From contig JAPXFQ010002669.1 of the NCBI GenBank assembly GCA_028564705.1, forward strand, positions 1,426,001-1,490,000: a DNA stretch of 64,000 nucleotides, read 5' to 3'. Made by a program: the position numbers and the translations under genes. Below the pieces are notes generated by a model, which saw nothing but the letters and a program-made list of their open reading frames with translations, made no database searches and was not told where the DNA came from. Origin of the DNA: Apricaphanius iberus. Lineage: Eukaryota > Chordata > Actinopteri > Cyprinodontiformes > Aphaniidae. Below are positions 1 to 12,508 of the stretch, in pieces; within the stretch, counting starts at the first letter, position 1; the number at the start of each line of letters is the position of its first letter.

Positions 1-475
1 TAACAGATTTTATTCTAGGACTGCCCTGTGTTTCGCCCCATCCATGTGCCCATCAGTCCTGACCAGCCTCCTTGTCTCCTACATAGCCACCACCATGTTT
101 CATTGTGTGGTGCGAACATTCAGTGTGAAGTGCAGTGTTAGTTTTCCTCCACCAAATAACATCTAGTGTGTGCAGGCGAAAAGGTTACGTTCTAGTTTCA
201 TCTGATGACCAGAAGATTCTCCACCAAGTGTTTTCTGTGTCCTCTGCTTGGCTTCTGGCCAACTGTGTACGACTGCCGTTCTTCTCGCCAGTTTTCCAAA
301 ACGGGACAGTTTATGAAGGCTACAACTTAAAATATGTCCTGTCAACATGTTCTCCCACCTGAGCTGTGGATGTGTGTAAGTTCTCCAGAGTTCCCATAAG
401 GCTCTTTTACTGCTCCTTTGATCAATGCTCTCTTTTTGTTTGACTGGCCATGTCTTGGTGGGTTTGGGTAACAGA
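1..475 (-). mobile_element. Tc1-like DNA transposon remnant, cut by the window edge
   Basis: The stretch resembles the middle of a common fish Tc1/mariner transposase gene read on the minus strand. Blocks in the known order include the metal-site region (ccaccaccatgtttcattgt near 89), the stretch reading tttcatctgatgacc near 197 and the segment tctcccacctgagctgtgga at 351-370. The order on the + strand runs from the C-terminal to the N-terminal half of the gene. Many frame breaks leave only a 61-codon minus-strand ORF at 163-348, so it cannot make a working transposase. The left end is outside the window and the right end fades near 475. The family is recognised by remembered similarity only. 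Confidence 0.7.
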
Positions 476-1790
476 ATACGCTGACATTTATGGTTGTAGT
501 TCGAAAGAAATGCGAAGAAAGTTCAAGGAGTGTAAATACTTAGAGTATTTGGAGCAATAGTGACGGCTGCCTCCAACGTCAGAGGACTATTGTCCAGACG
601 CGTGCTTGAGAATTGCGATGCATATCTTAGGGCTTTTGTCTGCGAAGACATCCTGTTACGGAGCTATCAGGGAGACAACTGTCCCACTCCTGACAGATGG
701 TCGCATGTGTGTGTATTTCTGCATGCATTTGGGGAGGCAGAATTTGGGGAGGAAGAGAAGGTGGGGAGCTGTGAGGAGAGGTCAGCGGAGACACAGCTGG
801 TAGGACCCCCAGTCTAACCAGCTGCTGTTTCAAAAGAGTCCGTCAACAGCCTGCTTGCCTGGATGTGCTGTCTTCCCCTTTCCTACCTCCCCCTGCTCTC
901 CCGTTAGGGTGTCCCCCTACAGACTTAGCCCAGCTGTTCAGTGCATTCGCTCCCTCAGCCCCTGCCACAATGCGCTCTGACCCCCACAAAACTTAGCTGC
1001 ACTCACAAACAAGCGCGCGTGTTCTTAGGAGCGTACACATGAACACGGGCACCTTGGGACCCCTCTTCTGTCCGGGACCTAATCCAATAAACCACATCAA
1101 AGGTGTCCCAGGAGGTGTGATGTATCCATGGTTTCGCTGTTGGAGAAAACAGGCCCCTCGGGCAGGAGAGCAAACAGCTGGGCCTGGCCCGTTTGGTTTA
1201 ATGTTTAATCATGGGCATCAGTTTTATCACAAGTATCTCCATCTGTATCAGGTGCATTTTCAGGGGACATCCTGTTCAGATCACCATCTGTGTCCTTATC
1301 AGGGTTGAACATAAAATTGCACATCTAAAGCAAGCTTTTTGGGAGTAACTGGACTAATTGCTTAACCAGAGTCACATTTTATGTCACTCAGAATTGAATT
1401 TTTGAATTAAGTGCATTCGGCTCTGCAACGCTAGGTGACGACATGCGGCATTTCGCACTATTCTTCCGTTGGACTAGAGTAATATAGAGGGACTAGTGCA
1501 TGTAACTGGCTCCATTAAAATGATGTTATGTAGAAATACTGAAGCAACGTTTTAAAACATCACCCAGCAAGCCTAAAGTGTGGGCAAAAATCGATCTACC
1601 AAATTAGTATCGGTATTGGTATAAAAGTGGTTTAATGACAACAAAGTCAAACTTTTGCCAAGGCCCTCAAAAAGTCCTGATCTCAATTGACCCGTTTCCA
1701 CTAGATTATATTTTTAGTAGGGGGGTGAGTGACGTCCGATAGTGGAAGCAGGCCTGCTCTTATAAATATTTGTGTGCAGAGCTGAAAAGG
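476..1790. other. No gene seen; possible fragment of the hAT-like small element
   Basis: Short ORFs on both strands have no recognisable domain and overlap each other. Around 1605-1635 a short run with the words agtatcggtattggtat recalls the subterminal part of the hAT-like element described at 7812-8119, but no ends are visible. Nothing else is recognised. Confidence 0.4.
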
Positions 1791-1794
1791 GATG

Positions 1795-1930
1795 TTTTAG
1801 CAAGATGGACTACAGATACGCAACTTCTGTCAGAAGGAATGGGCCAGAATTTGAGCAAACTGTGGGAATGATTACCGAAACATCCGGCCCAAATCAAACA
1901 GTTTCAAAGGCAATTCTACCAAATATCTAG
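1795..1930 (+). mobile_element. Tc1-family transposase C-terminal fragment
   Basis: On the + strand this reads a degraded version of the last roughly 40 residues of a Sleeping Beauty/Tdr-type Tc1 transposase. The run SVRRNGPEFEQTV, then a GPNQTVSKA segment, ends at a stop codon just after ctaccaaatatctag. Known family members have a similar arginine-rich C-terminus with a stop in the same place. The rest of the transposase is not visible upstream, so this is a short 3' relic. Confidence 0.6.
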
Positions 1931-4900
1931 TTTTAACTGCACCTGGAAAATATTGCTATATACAGTGTGAAAATGAACTTGTAGAGACTCAAACAATGTC
2001 TGTCCATCCATCCATCCTCTTTACTCGCCTCTCTTTGAAGGGTTGCATGGGGGCTGGGGCCTATTGCCAGCAGTCATTGGGCATTGACATTTGACCCTTC
2101 ATTAAGCCAATTTTTTAAGTTGGTAGTCACCGATTCATTGACAGGCTTTATGTGGTTGCCAAAATTCAGAGAACCACAAAGAGGTTCCTTGCGTGCTCTG
2201 TGGTCTTTAGTCCCATTGAATGTGGTTAATATCGATCCTCGCATTTTTGGGACCAAAAACAGCCGTTTCTGTTTCATCTCCACAAATCTGGAGGAACGTC
2301 GGATCCATCCACTCATTGATATTTTGGGCCCTCTGATTGAGTGAGTGTAGTGGTCTCGTTTCATGTGGTGACAGAGAAGTACGGTATAATGATGTGTGTT
2401 ATCAGTATACTTATAGTAGTTCTCTATAATATGAGCTAGGACATTTGCTTCAGCTTGACTTCACCCAACAGGCTAGGTATATTATTGGCACGCAAAGTGT
2501 GAATTTGTAACACTCACAATATACCAGCTAGAAAAGATAGATGCCGATATGCTGTATTTGTGGGAAATGTGACTGCAATAGATGAATTATCATTGACAGA
2601 CTTTTATGCTCTTTTGAAATGAATTAGGGTGGTGCTTCTTCTGTAATGTCATTCAAATATTGCATTACAAGACAAAAAATAAAATACTGGATACAGGAAT
2701 CTTCCAAGCTGTACAATGTCATACAATGGTTAGAAGACACCAACACATAAAATGACCCTGCCTGCTGCCAATGTATGTCATTAGATTAGAAGTTGGTGCA
2801 GTAGGCGCTCAAGTATCATTCGCCATGCACAGCTAATGGGTCGACACATGAAACTTCTTGTATTACGTTTCAATCCCTAGAACTGGAGGCTTTGGGAGAA
2901 AACTTGGCTCCGGGAGAAATGCCGTTCGATTTGGAAATGAAAAATTATAAAAAAAAGAAAAGATTTTGCATAATTTAGGGCTAATATTTACGCCCTGTGT
3001 TGAAATGAGTGAAATCCTTCAAGCTGGAACATGACCTCAGGGCCACCCAGGCTTCAACTCACGCTCGATGCTGGGGTGCCACGCCCTCCCTCTCCCAGCG
3101 CCATTGTTCCCTCGATGACAAGGCCCACGTGCCCCCCTATTCAGCATCCTGGTGGGGGGTGGGGGGTTGCGGACTCTTTGTCTGGCTGCCATTGTCCCGC
3201 ACGCACGCTTCCATTTGACGGACACACGTGCTGACAAAAGAGAAAGGGAGCGCAGGAGGAGGAGGGGACACCACTGGGCATTTTTCTCGGGGGTGGTGGC
3301 GGCGGTGAAAAGACGAGATGCGCTGGCCATCTGTGGTCCATGTCTGTAATCTGTATTGGCAGGAAAGGGGTGGAGTGTGGTGGTGGTGGTGAAGGGGTGC
3401 TGACCGCACCCTCGTACTCCTCACTTTCCAACTGCTCTCCAAACCCCCTTTTTGTTGAGCCACACTTCACCAAGGCGCAAAGTGCCAATTGATGCGGCTA
3501 TCCCTTTGCTCCTAAAGAAACGCTGTTTCCCTTTCAACAAGGATTTAGACATAAAGAGCACTTAGAGTGAGGGGGTGGCGGTGGGGGGTGGGGTGGGGGG
3601 GCTGCCTGTAAAAATGTCCTAACTCATCTCTCTCTTCCTTTTCTCGTCTCATGTGCTCCACAGCTCTCTGTCAAAGTGGCCATTGTTGAGGGGCTGTTTT
3701 CTAGCAACAGGCCTAAACACCAGTCCACTTGTCTTTGTCCTCTGCCTCCTTTTCCAGGCTGGTCTCTCTGCCAGAGAGTCTTCACCTCACCTCTGTTTAC
3801 TCTTTAAATCTCTCTTCGCTTCCTCCTTTCCCGGAGGAAAACGAACGCTCTCAAAGCTTAAAGCCTCCCACCTCCATCCAGAAATCATAATAGGATGTTC
3901 TAAACCGACAGGAAATAGGAGTGGACCCTGTTTTGTCTCATCACCATTTTAAAATCAGTTTGGACCACATTAAATTCCAAAACCTGTACATTTGGTAGGC
4001 TATCATACTTTAACTGCCATGCATCCCAGCTCTGCATGCCTAAAGCTTTCCGTACAGGACTTCAGCATCTCACGCTGTGCAAGCCCAATACGATAGTTTC
4101 AGACAGCGTGACTCGTTGCTGTAGCAGAAACGCATCATGCAGGCACAAGCCTTACAGCTGGTAATGTGCTTTTTAGAAAGAGCCGGACGCTGAAAAGAGG
4201 CGGAGAAGGATGAGGGAAAGATGACAGCAGTAGAAAAGCTCATGGCTCGGGACTAAAAAAAGGACAAGAATCAGATTTTGTGGCCGCAGCAAAAAAGTAG
4301 ATTGCACAATTTTCCCCAAAAACACTTCCCGAGAACATAGTCTTTGGTTGCGAGAGTTCATCAGTGTAACCATTGACAAGATTTTTGTTAAAAGCAAAAG
4401 ATTGCTGTGACTGTGAACCTAAACTTAAGGCCTTAAAGGGAAATATTTTTTTTCAACCTGGACCTTATTTATATGCATTATGTCCAGTTGCTCACCAAAA
4501 AAGTTTGGAGGTACTTGGATACCTTGGGGAGAAGTTTATATCCAGTCACAATTAGTGTAAATCCATATAACGGGAGTCGTCCGGCATGGGTGGCATGCGA
4601 AGTGCCACCTCTAAATAAGGCTTCATCTGCCACAAAACTCCTTCATTTAACCAATGTTTTGTAATGAGTCGGTGGCTGTGGTGTCACTTTGGTTTCTTTT
4701 ACATGAGGGCGCAATTCATAACAAAATGAGCATAAAACAGGATAGGGAGAGGGTGAAATGATACTGTGGAGCGTAAAAGAAGTTATCACAAGCACAGGAA
4801 TTTTATAACGTGGGCGTATACAATCACTTTTTTTCCTCACATTTCCAAAATCTGTTGTCACTTTCACAAAACCTTCTCAGTTTTTTTCTAACAACACTTG

Positions 4901-5305
4901 CTTCTCTCTTGCTTTTGAGTGCTGCGCTCTCTCACTTCCAAAGGTCTCCAGCAGTGATGTCACCAATCCAGGCTAGACTAGATGATGCACGATTTTGCTT
5001 CCCGCGTTTCTGGTCTGCTTTTACTGTTAAATTAAAAAGAAAAGCATGCTTATTTTCTCATATTCCGATGTAAGGTTTTTTGTTTAATTTCTTACAAAAT
5101 GAGCTACTATTGTTACATTGTAATGTTCTTATATGGAATTTAATTGTTTCTTTTCACCTACTTATTTCCAGATATTAAGTTATTTTTGTAATGCTTAACC
5201 ATTAAAAGCCTATCTGTAGTTTATTATTTAACTTCTATATAAATAAGCTATGATTGCAGCAATCCAAAACTTAAGTGTACAGTCCGGTTATTAGTTATTT
5301 TAGGA

Positions 5306-5307
<2 letters not shown>
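1931..5307. other. No gene seen; G-rich tract and weak ORFs
   Basis: Nothing here is supported as coding. ORFs at 2074-2364 (minus) and 2084-2344 (plus) cover the same bases on opposite strands and match no family I know. Those at 3009-3488 overlap in four frames across low-complexity G- and C-rich sequence. A strong G-run cluster lies at 3571-3601 (separate entry). Confidence 0.5.
3571..3601 (+). other. Potential G-quadruplex tract
   Basis: Four long guanine runs (5, 6, 4 and 7 G) are separated by loops of seven, one and one bases. This fits the canonical four-tract quadruplex pattern very well. No gene starts nearby, so a regulatory role is not shown. Confidence 0.7.

Positions 5308-5391
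<84 letters not shown>
5308..5391. repeat. (TA)n microsatellite, about 84 bp
   Basis: An almost pure TA run with one interruption (tatt near 5352). It is self-complementary and could extrude as a cruciform. It is likely length-variable. Confidence 0.97.
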
Positions 5392-5396
<5 letters not shown>

Positions 5397-7189
5397 TTTT
5401 TCTAAATGAACACTTTAGGTCCAGTCCTGAAACATTTCAGTCATATTCTTCTTACTTAAAAAAGACTTAATTTTAATGTATTCAAAGTGTTTGTTGTCTC
5501 TGTTGTTAAATAGAACAGTATTGTATTTCTAAAATCAACTGTTGCTTTTCTTTTTTTCCTGCTGGTGATCTGACTTTCAGGTTACTCCGCCTGCTGTGTT
5601 TTTGGAGTCACCATTTTAATGGTCCATTGAAATTTTGCCCGTAATGTTGTGGTTGAACTGTTTCCTATTATAGTGCAGCTCTGTTTCTTCCTACTTCCAA
5701 GCTTTCATTTATCAATAGCTTCTGTTTTTTTTTTTTCTTCCCTACTTTCCCACCACATTTCTACTCAGGCTATTTTCCATACTGAAAACGTGTTGACGCA
5801 CTTTTCTCTAGTTTCTTTTAGCATAATCCAACCATTCGTTGAGTTACATTCTTTGTTTAAAGAAGCAAGAGTTTCTCCTTTCATCTAAGAAAGCTTGCAG
5901 GGGATGGATCTGGTTGGTCAGACTCATCATATCTCAGCTGCTGCACATGTGAGCTCATATACTCCGGTCAGTAAGTGTATTGACACCCACCCCTCCCCAG
6001 CAGTCCATAGGTGAGTGCTGCAGCGCCACCACAATCCATGGCTGGAATGATAAAACCGTTCCCTCTTCAACGCGCTTGCCCAGACTTTTAGTGCCGGTCG
6101 ATAAGACACGACCACCCTGTGAAGGTCATCCCGTCTCGCCTCTCCACAGAAACCAAAACTCCCAAACCACAGCAAAGCAGGCCCCACTAATGACCCACAT
6201 CAGGGCTAATTTTCTTCTCAGCTCTGGACTGGAGATATTTTCTTCTCTCTAGAAATGTTCCGCAGCGGCATGTGTTTCTCTAAGGATCGCCGTAATGTTG
6301 AAGAACCGGAGAAGATGCCATCATCTCCTGTGGTACAGAAAATGCCGCAAGACTGATTCTCAGGGGGAAAATTTGAGTACAAGCAGGCAGATGGTTGATG
6401 CCACTCATAAGGAAAAGAGACTGACATTTGGATTAACAGACAGATGGGTTATAGAAACATATTTATTCATATAGACACATTTTAAAAGCATTTCCCAAGA
6501 TATCTACGTATATGAACATAGATTGGTCTTGTAAATGTTTCAGGAATGCCCCAGTCAAACACAACATAGAAGCTTTTCAGACAGGAAGTTAGAGAATGTT
6601 TGGGTCAGTTGTTAAAAGCTTTAAAAGCTCTATTGATTTGACTCTTTTTGGGCCTTGTACATTTTTGCTTTACATGCATCAATATGCATTATGCATGAGT
6701 GCATCGCAGTGACAGTCAGCACATGATATGCTCGTGAAAGCGGGTGAATGTTTACTGCACTTACAGCACGTTTTAGAAAGCTGGATCCAAAAAAAAAAAA
6801 AGAAGGAGGGAAGAAAAGGCACTTCCTGTCTGGATTGAAGGTCAGAGGTGAGATGCCGGCTGAGGCAGCCTGGATCATGGAGATCGGCTACATGCACACA
6901 GACGGCTGCTCTGTTACCGTGACGGTGATACTCCTGATATCCAGCAGGGACGCTGCTACACAGGCAACAGAGCCTCTCACTTTCCCCTCCTCTCCTCTGT
7001 GGATTACCCTGAGAGCTCCATCCACCATTGTGCGTGCTATCCACAGAGAAGCAGAACAGTAAACCATCAGAGTTAAAAACTGGCTGAATGAGCTACTTTC
7101 CCAGGAGGAAAACACAAAATAGCTACATTTATAAAATAGGTACAACACCTACACAGGGTAAGTAACAGTACATCTATTTAGGTTGCTAG
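5392..7189. other. No gene seen
   Basis: T-rich stretches and short overlapping ORFs without recognisable domains. The two opposite-strand ORF sets near 6680-7150 cover the same bases, and the minus ones include runs encoded by poly-A or poly-T, so they are not taken as genes. Confidence 0.5.
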
Positions 7190-8315
7190 TGCAAAGCCTT
7201 GCAAAAGTATACATACCACTTTTTTAAAATCGTTTTTACATTTTGATGTTTTGCTGCCATAAACGTTAGTGCATTTTAGTGCCATTTTATGTTTTGCCTA
7301 AAGATGAAAAATCTGATATGGATGTGCACCTCGCACCCTTTGAGACAAAAAAATACTATGAAGGGCCACCTTTTCCTGTAGCTACAGGTGGAAGTTTTAC
7401 GGCTTAGGTTTCTACCAGCCTTGCACCTATACGAACGGAAACTTTGGGCCAAATCTTATCATAATAGCTCAACCTCAGGCACGTTGGATGGAGAGCACAT
7501 GGTATCCGCAAAAGATGTCTTACGCTAGAAAAGATGCTTTCTGTTTGTCACTCTTGGTTAAAAAGCAACATTTTCTGAGTGTTACACAACTAGTTTTGTT
7601 ATCAATGAATGCTTCCACGTGAGCTGTGGATCTCTTCGCCTCCCTCAGATTCACCATGGACCTCTTGGCTGATTCTCGGACTTAACTTCTCCTTGTGTGG
7701 CCTCTGCGGATGTCCCAAGATACTCTTTCCATTTCTATGCGATGGGAAATTACACTAAACACAAGGAGACTTGTATTTTTTTAAATTTTACTTCATTTAG
7801 TTGCTGTACTTTAGGGATGCACCGATACCATTTTTATGTGCTGTATCTGTATCGGTTAAAGCTAACCGATACACTGAACCGATTCATAAAATTTGCAAAC
7901 TCTGCAATGATTTCGCAGAAAATGTGTTTTACTTGAAATTTTAGTTTTATATTATTTTTTTTTATCGACACCTTTTTTTTTTGGAACAAGCAGAGAAGAA
8001 AATAAAAGCTGTCTTCCAACTCATTGCATTTTTTTGTGTGGTAGAAATATCGGTATTGGTTTTAGGTATCGACAATTACTTAAACCCGTTTTGAAAAAAA
8101 TGGTATCGTTGCATCCCTACTGTATTTTATCCAGGAGATATCAAGAGTAACGAGGATGTACTGAAAGACCCGTCAGATGTTCCAGATTTAAACAAACATC
8201 TGTGAGAGCAATGCACTTGTTTTTCTTCATTCCAATTCACAATCCTCCACTGCCTTGTTTTGGTCCATTATGTGAAATCTGCGGTTGTAATGTACTGAAA
8301 TGTGAAATATAACTG
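7190..8315 (-). mobile_element. Tc1-like transposon remnant, interrupted by a hAT-like small element
   Basis: The left end carries the typical terminal words gccttgcaaaagtatacata at 7197-7216. The block gagctgtggatctcttcgcc near 7621 with the following ccatggacctcttggctg matches the same part of the minus-strand transposase as in the copy at 1-475. The far end reappears at about 8216-8310 (ccaattcacaatcctc, ttttggtccattatgtga), after the 7812-8119 insertion. Large internal deletions and frame breaks make it inactive. Confidence 0.6.
7812..8119. mobile_element. hAT-like non-autonomous element, copy 1 (308 bp)
   Basis: Terminal inverted repeats are tagggatgcaccgatacca at the left and tggtatcgttgcatcccta at the right. 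The flanks are an 8 bp near-duplication, ctgtactt (7804-7811) and ctgtattt (8120-8127), as expected of hAT transposition. The interior is AT-rich with the GTATCGGT words repeated near both ends and no coding capacity. Copies 2 and 3 lie at 17694-18038 and about 14694-15523. It sits inside the Tc1 remnant 7190-8315. Confidence 0.85.
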
Positions 8316-9006
8316 TTGAGACTGTAAAGCGAGATCTGCTGGATTCTTCCACAGAGACGGCTAGCTCAGCGTAGCTTCTGTGTGAATTGCATGGGCGGGA
8401 AAAAGAGAACAGTCACAGGTTTTTCAAGAGCTCGTCGACATGATTGTAGGAAATGAACCCTGAAGGAGTGAGCTGTGGTTTACGGAAGCGCTGGAGTATG
8501 CGGGCCGTGAAATGAAGCGCTCGTGTGTTTACTTCTGTTTCAGTGTAATTACAAAGTGGGTTCTACTTGGGCCCTCTCATGTCTATTATGTCAGGAGATG
8601 ATTAGAAGAATGGCTGCTCTGTCTCCTGCCTCTCCTTCGTTTAACCTCTTTTCGATCAGTGAGAACGCAGGTTTTGTAGCGCCCTCGGTTTTCTTCGTCT
8701 CATCTGACCTCAGGCGTGTTTGTATACTCATGTTCCTTCTCCTGTCCTCTCTCTTCCTGCTTTTCCATTCCCCCCCCCCATTCTTCTTTTTTCAGCCTGC
8801 AAAAAAAAAACAAAAAAAAAACGCTGGTTGCCATGACATCTAGTTGCCATGCATCAGCCGAGGCTTCACGTGGTCTCTGCGTGTGTGTGTGTACTTCAGC
8901 GTGATGGTGTTAGGGTGCCATGCTGACGGGGAACAAGATATGGGAGCTGTTACTGCGCATTTGGCCCCACATTGTTTGTGCATAAAAAATTAAAAAATGA
9001 TGCGCC
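8316..9006. other. No gene seen
   Basis: Contains a short C-run followed by interrupted A-runs near 8770-8821 and a short (GT)n near 8880. The ORF at 8523-8843 is ordinary AT/CT-rich translation without a domain. Confidence 0.5.
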
Positions 9007-9010
9007 TTAA

Positions 9011-10061
9011 AGGGACTATATCATGTTAATTTACAACTTTCAACTTCTGGGATAGAAAAGTATACGATAAAATGGGTTTAACTGTTAGTGTTATACAGTA
9101 TTAATTTATCCTCAAATTGAACTTGTATCCTGTAGTTAATGGTAGACCATGAAGTGAAACGGCTCGTTTCTCTATAAACCCGCCTCCTGCACCCCGCGTT
9201 ACGCTCCACTGCGCTGCAGAGCCAGGAGCAGATCAAACTGAAACAAACGGTGCTAAGCTTAATCACAAACAGTATTCTCACAAGTAATTTGAAAAGCACA
9301 GAGTACCACAATGACACTCTTTTATATTAAGGGCTCAGACATTTGGTTTATTTTATTTTTTGTAAAAAACAGAGTCAATAAAGCCTATTTCAGTTGCTAA
9401 ATCTCCAGGCTTTAGACGGAGCCCAAACCAACACAGCTGCATCCACTAAACAAATCTTTCCAGCCCAGTATATAAAAAAGCTTTAGGCGTGGTTTTCACC
9501 CGTTTACTGAACAATCTGAGATGCTACAGATCAATTAATTAACCACACAATGCTGTTATAAGATCACATAAGCAGCTTTATAGATGGCTAAAACACATTA
9601 GCATTAGCATGTAGCCACTTACTTCTCTGTCCATCAGACGTCTCTGTTCTTTGATCCAGCTGCTGTTCTTTAGGAATGTATATTAAAATCCTGTAATCCA
9701 TGCAGCCAAACAGGTGTTTTCATAGAGAAAGTAAAAAAAATCCAACATAAAAAGTGTTTTAAGCAGCCAAAAACCGAAGCTGCCATTAGCTGTGAGAAGG
9801 ACGAGGGTGTGTTAGAAAATCTACCAGGGGTAAGACGCTCTGCCAACTGGGGCCGTGCAGACACTTCTAGCACTCAACTTTCAACCACTGATGTCACTAG
9901 TTGAACACTCGTCGTTTTCTAGGAGAGGGAGGAGCAGAATTCAGGAGTATTACTCTGACATGCATGAATTAAGCCAAGAACCACTCTGGTGTGGAAAGAG
10001 AAAATTGCATTACCATATGGTTGAAAACTCCAAAAACTTGATTTTGGATGATATAGGCTCT
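9011..10061. mobile_element. TTAA-flanked inverted-repeat element, about 1.05 kb
   Basis: The ends read agggactatatcatg at the left and gatgatataggctct at the right. These are inverted copies differing at three of 15 positions. Exact TTAA tetranucleotides flank both ends (9007-9010 and 10062-10065), which is the target duplication of piggyBac-type and Kolobok-type transposons. No transposase can be read inside; ORFs are under 80 codons. The assignment to a TTAA-type superfamily is inferred from the flanks. Confidence 0.75.
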
Positions 10062-10429
10062 TTAAAGCTTTCCATAGTTCTCTCTATGTGAAATCTTAAC
10101 CATGTAACATAAACCATTACCTTGTGTGGGTGCCTTTTCTAGTCACACTGGCCGTCTTTAACTACAGGCTGCGTGATGGTCTGTGGAGGCAGTTTAGTCC
10201 GGAGAATGGAGACGTATGATGATGGAGAGTCACATGGGGGTAAGAGACGGAGAGAGGAGGGAAAGAGAGCCACATTGACCTGAGGTGGGAATGGACACGT
10301 CAGCCTGTCAGGTTACAGCAGGGGACTTGGACATGCTCGTAGACGGCTTTCTAGTCTGTGTTGATCGTTAAAGCATGAAAAATGTATTATTCTTTCATAA
10401 ATCTGCTCACCCATTCTTACAAAACCGAT

Positions 10430-10945
10430 AACGCCTTGCAATTTTTCACATGTCCTCATGACAAAACCACAAACTAAGTTATGTATTTACTTATTAGGAT
10501 GTTGTGTGATAGTGTTGCATTATGCTCTCCTGAGTCAATACTTAGCAGAACCGCCAGTTTTACACCTCTAAAAACCGATCGCCCCTCAATTCATATTGGA
10601 AGGAGAACCTCTGTGAACAGTGCTTTTCATGCCTTGACCTAGATACTTAATTGCACTGGGGTCTGGACTTTGACCGGGCCATCCAAAGACATGAAGCATT
10701 TTTAGGGTATTTTAAAGCATCTAACAGCTTTTCTTCTGGGTTTTCTCGGAATTTACCTCCATCCATCCTCCATTCATTTCTGACCAGCTTCCCTGTCCTT
10801 GCTGAAGTAATGTATCTCCACCATGTGATGCTGCCAACATGTTAAACAGTGTTGATGTTGTGTTAAAGGTGATATGCAGTTTTCCACATAGTTGGGACCT
10901 TCTACATGGCTTGTGTGAAAACGCATACAGGTTTTTTTCTTGTAC
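10430..10945 (-). mobile_element. Tc1-like transposon remnant
   Basis: Word order matches the minus-strand reading of the same fish Tc1 family as at the left edge: gagtcaatacttagcagaac near 10533, the block ggtctggactttgaccgggc near 10661, then agcttccctgtccttgctga near 10788 and ccatgtgatgctgccaacatg near 10820. These correspond to the catalytic half of the transposase. Indels and stops break every frame. Confidence 0.65.
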
Positions 10946-11565
10946 AGAGGTTTTTATCTAGAGCTAACAGAGTTAAATCTGATTATGTTGCTTTTTATTT
11001 GTAAAAATTTTTTTAAAACATGTATACAATGTTCTTTACACTTTACAATTATGCTCTATGTTGTATTGATCTCTATAAATGGCATCCCAATTTTATGCAC
11101 AATGAGGCGGGCTTCTCCTAAAAGAATATCAGGATAAATACTTCACGGTGTGCGTGTGTCTCCACTTCACCGGGCCAGACTGGCAGGTCTGTTTTATGGC
11201 CAATTCAGGAACCAATTGAGTACTTGGAAATTGGCCTGTAGAGTCGCTGGGTGAGAAGTGTGGTTAGGACACGCTGATTGGGTTTAACTCAGAGGGAAAT
11301 GAGTAGACATTGCCAAATAACCAGGCTGTAGTATAGGAAGAATTGATGAAAAGTTGCCAAGTTGAAAGCGCTGAAGGGCACCATTTTATTCCATTATAAA
11401 CAGAAAATAATATAGTTCTGTATTCCTTAGTTTCTACCTGCTCAGCAAGACATTATTTTGCAATATTTGTATTTAAGAAATGGGGATGGAATGAACAAAA
11501 TATCGTCTAAAAAGTGGTCTCGGTTGTTGCTGTAGTTAAAGCTGCTGCTTGGGGTTTTTCAGGTA
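10946..11565. other. No gene seen
   Basis: AT-rich single-copy-looking sequence; no domain and no repeat ends recognised. Confidence 0.5.
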
Positions 11566-11569
11566 GAGG

Positions 11570-12030
11570 GAGATTGTTTGAATTCCACTCCCATGCATTG
11601 CAAATTCCTTGTAGCTTGGCAAGATTTATTGTCTTAAATTATCCAAATTATCATTTCCATCTTGTTTTGAGCATTACAAGCTAGCTTCCAGTTTCCTTTT
11701 TTAGATGATGAGACTTGTTTCAAGTAAATTTTTAATTTTTTTCTTATTTCGTCTGTATACATAAAATGTAATCATTGTACATTTTTTTTCAAGCAAAAAT
11801 TGTTTTCAGATGCCATTTAAAACAAAAATCTTTCTCAAAATAAGAAATATTCCCTTATTTTCACTTATTTTTAGCTTTATTTAGGTCTAGAAATCATTCT
11901 TATTTCAAGAGATCTTAGTAAATAAAATGTACTTACTGCATGGACAGATAATTTCACTTGTTTCTAGTAATTTTTCACTAAAGACAAATTTATTTATCTA
12001 GTATTAAGGAGGTGGGTTTTTGCAGTGTAT
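11570..12030. repeat. Likely degraded copy of a cactgcaaaaa-type inverted-repeat element
   Basis: The right end, gtttttgcagtgta at about 12017-12030, is the same terminus as in the complete hairpin element at 47820-48252. The interior has the repeated CTTGTTT/AAACAAG words typical of that fish repeat class. No clean left terminus is visible, so the left boundary is approximate. Confidence 0.5.
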
Positions 12031-12508
12031 TGAAAAATGCTGGTATTGAAAATGTTGATCATACTCTCTTAAAATTACATTTTCTTTTCTAAACTCCTCT
12101 GTGTATTTAGCCAAGTTTAAGGAGCTTCTCACTCCCCTTCCAGAGTATTCCACCAGCTACAGACAGACCAGGGAGAGGGCTGGGCGGCATCAACAATTCT
12201 TTAATATTCTCCAAGTCAGATGTGTGACTGACACTGTGCTGCTTTTATACTCCGCAGTGGTAGGACTGCTGTCTTAAATAAAGGCTTGAGCCAGTAGCCA
12301 TGCTGTATTCAAATTCCCGGGCAGGGTAAAGTTTTAACCTGAAGAGGGCACTCCACTGATGTCTCTTGGTAGAAAATCTATATTTTTACTTAGAAGTGAT
12401 GAAGAGACATGTAGACAGTAGTATTATACAGTCATTTATAGAGTTCATCTGTGAAAAAAAAGGTTAATTTGGGGTGAGTTGCACTTTAATGAACTTGCGC
12501 AAGCTTAA

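Noticed and set aside
2074..2364. Paired ORFs on opposite strands covering the same bases
   Set aside because: No recognisable domain, and there is no splice or start evidence favouring either strand.
3009..3488. Cluster of overlapping ORFs on both strands
   Set aside because: Four frames compete over low-complexity G/C-rich DNA; none shows a domain or a conserved block.
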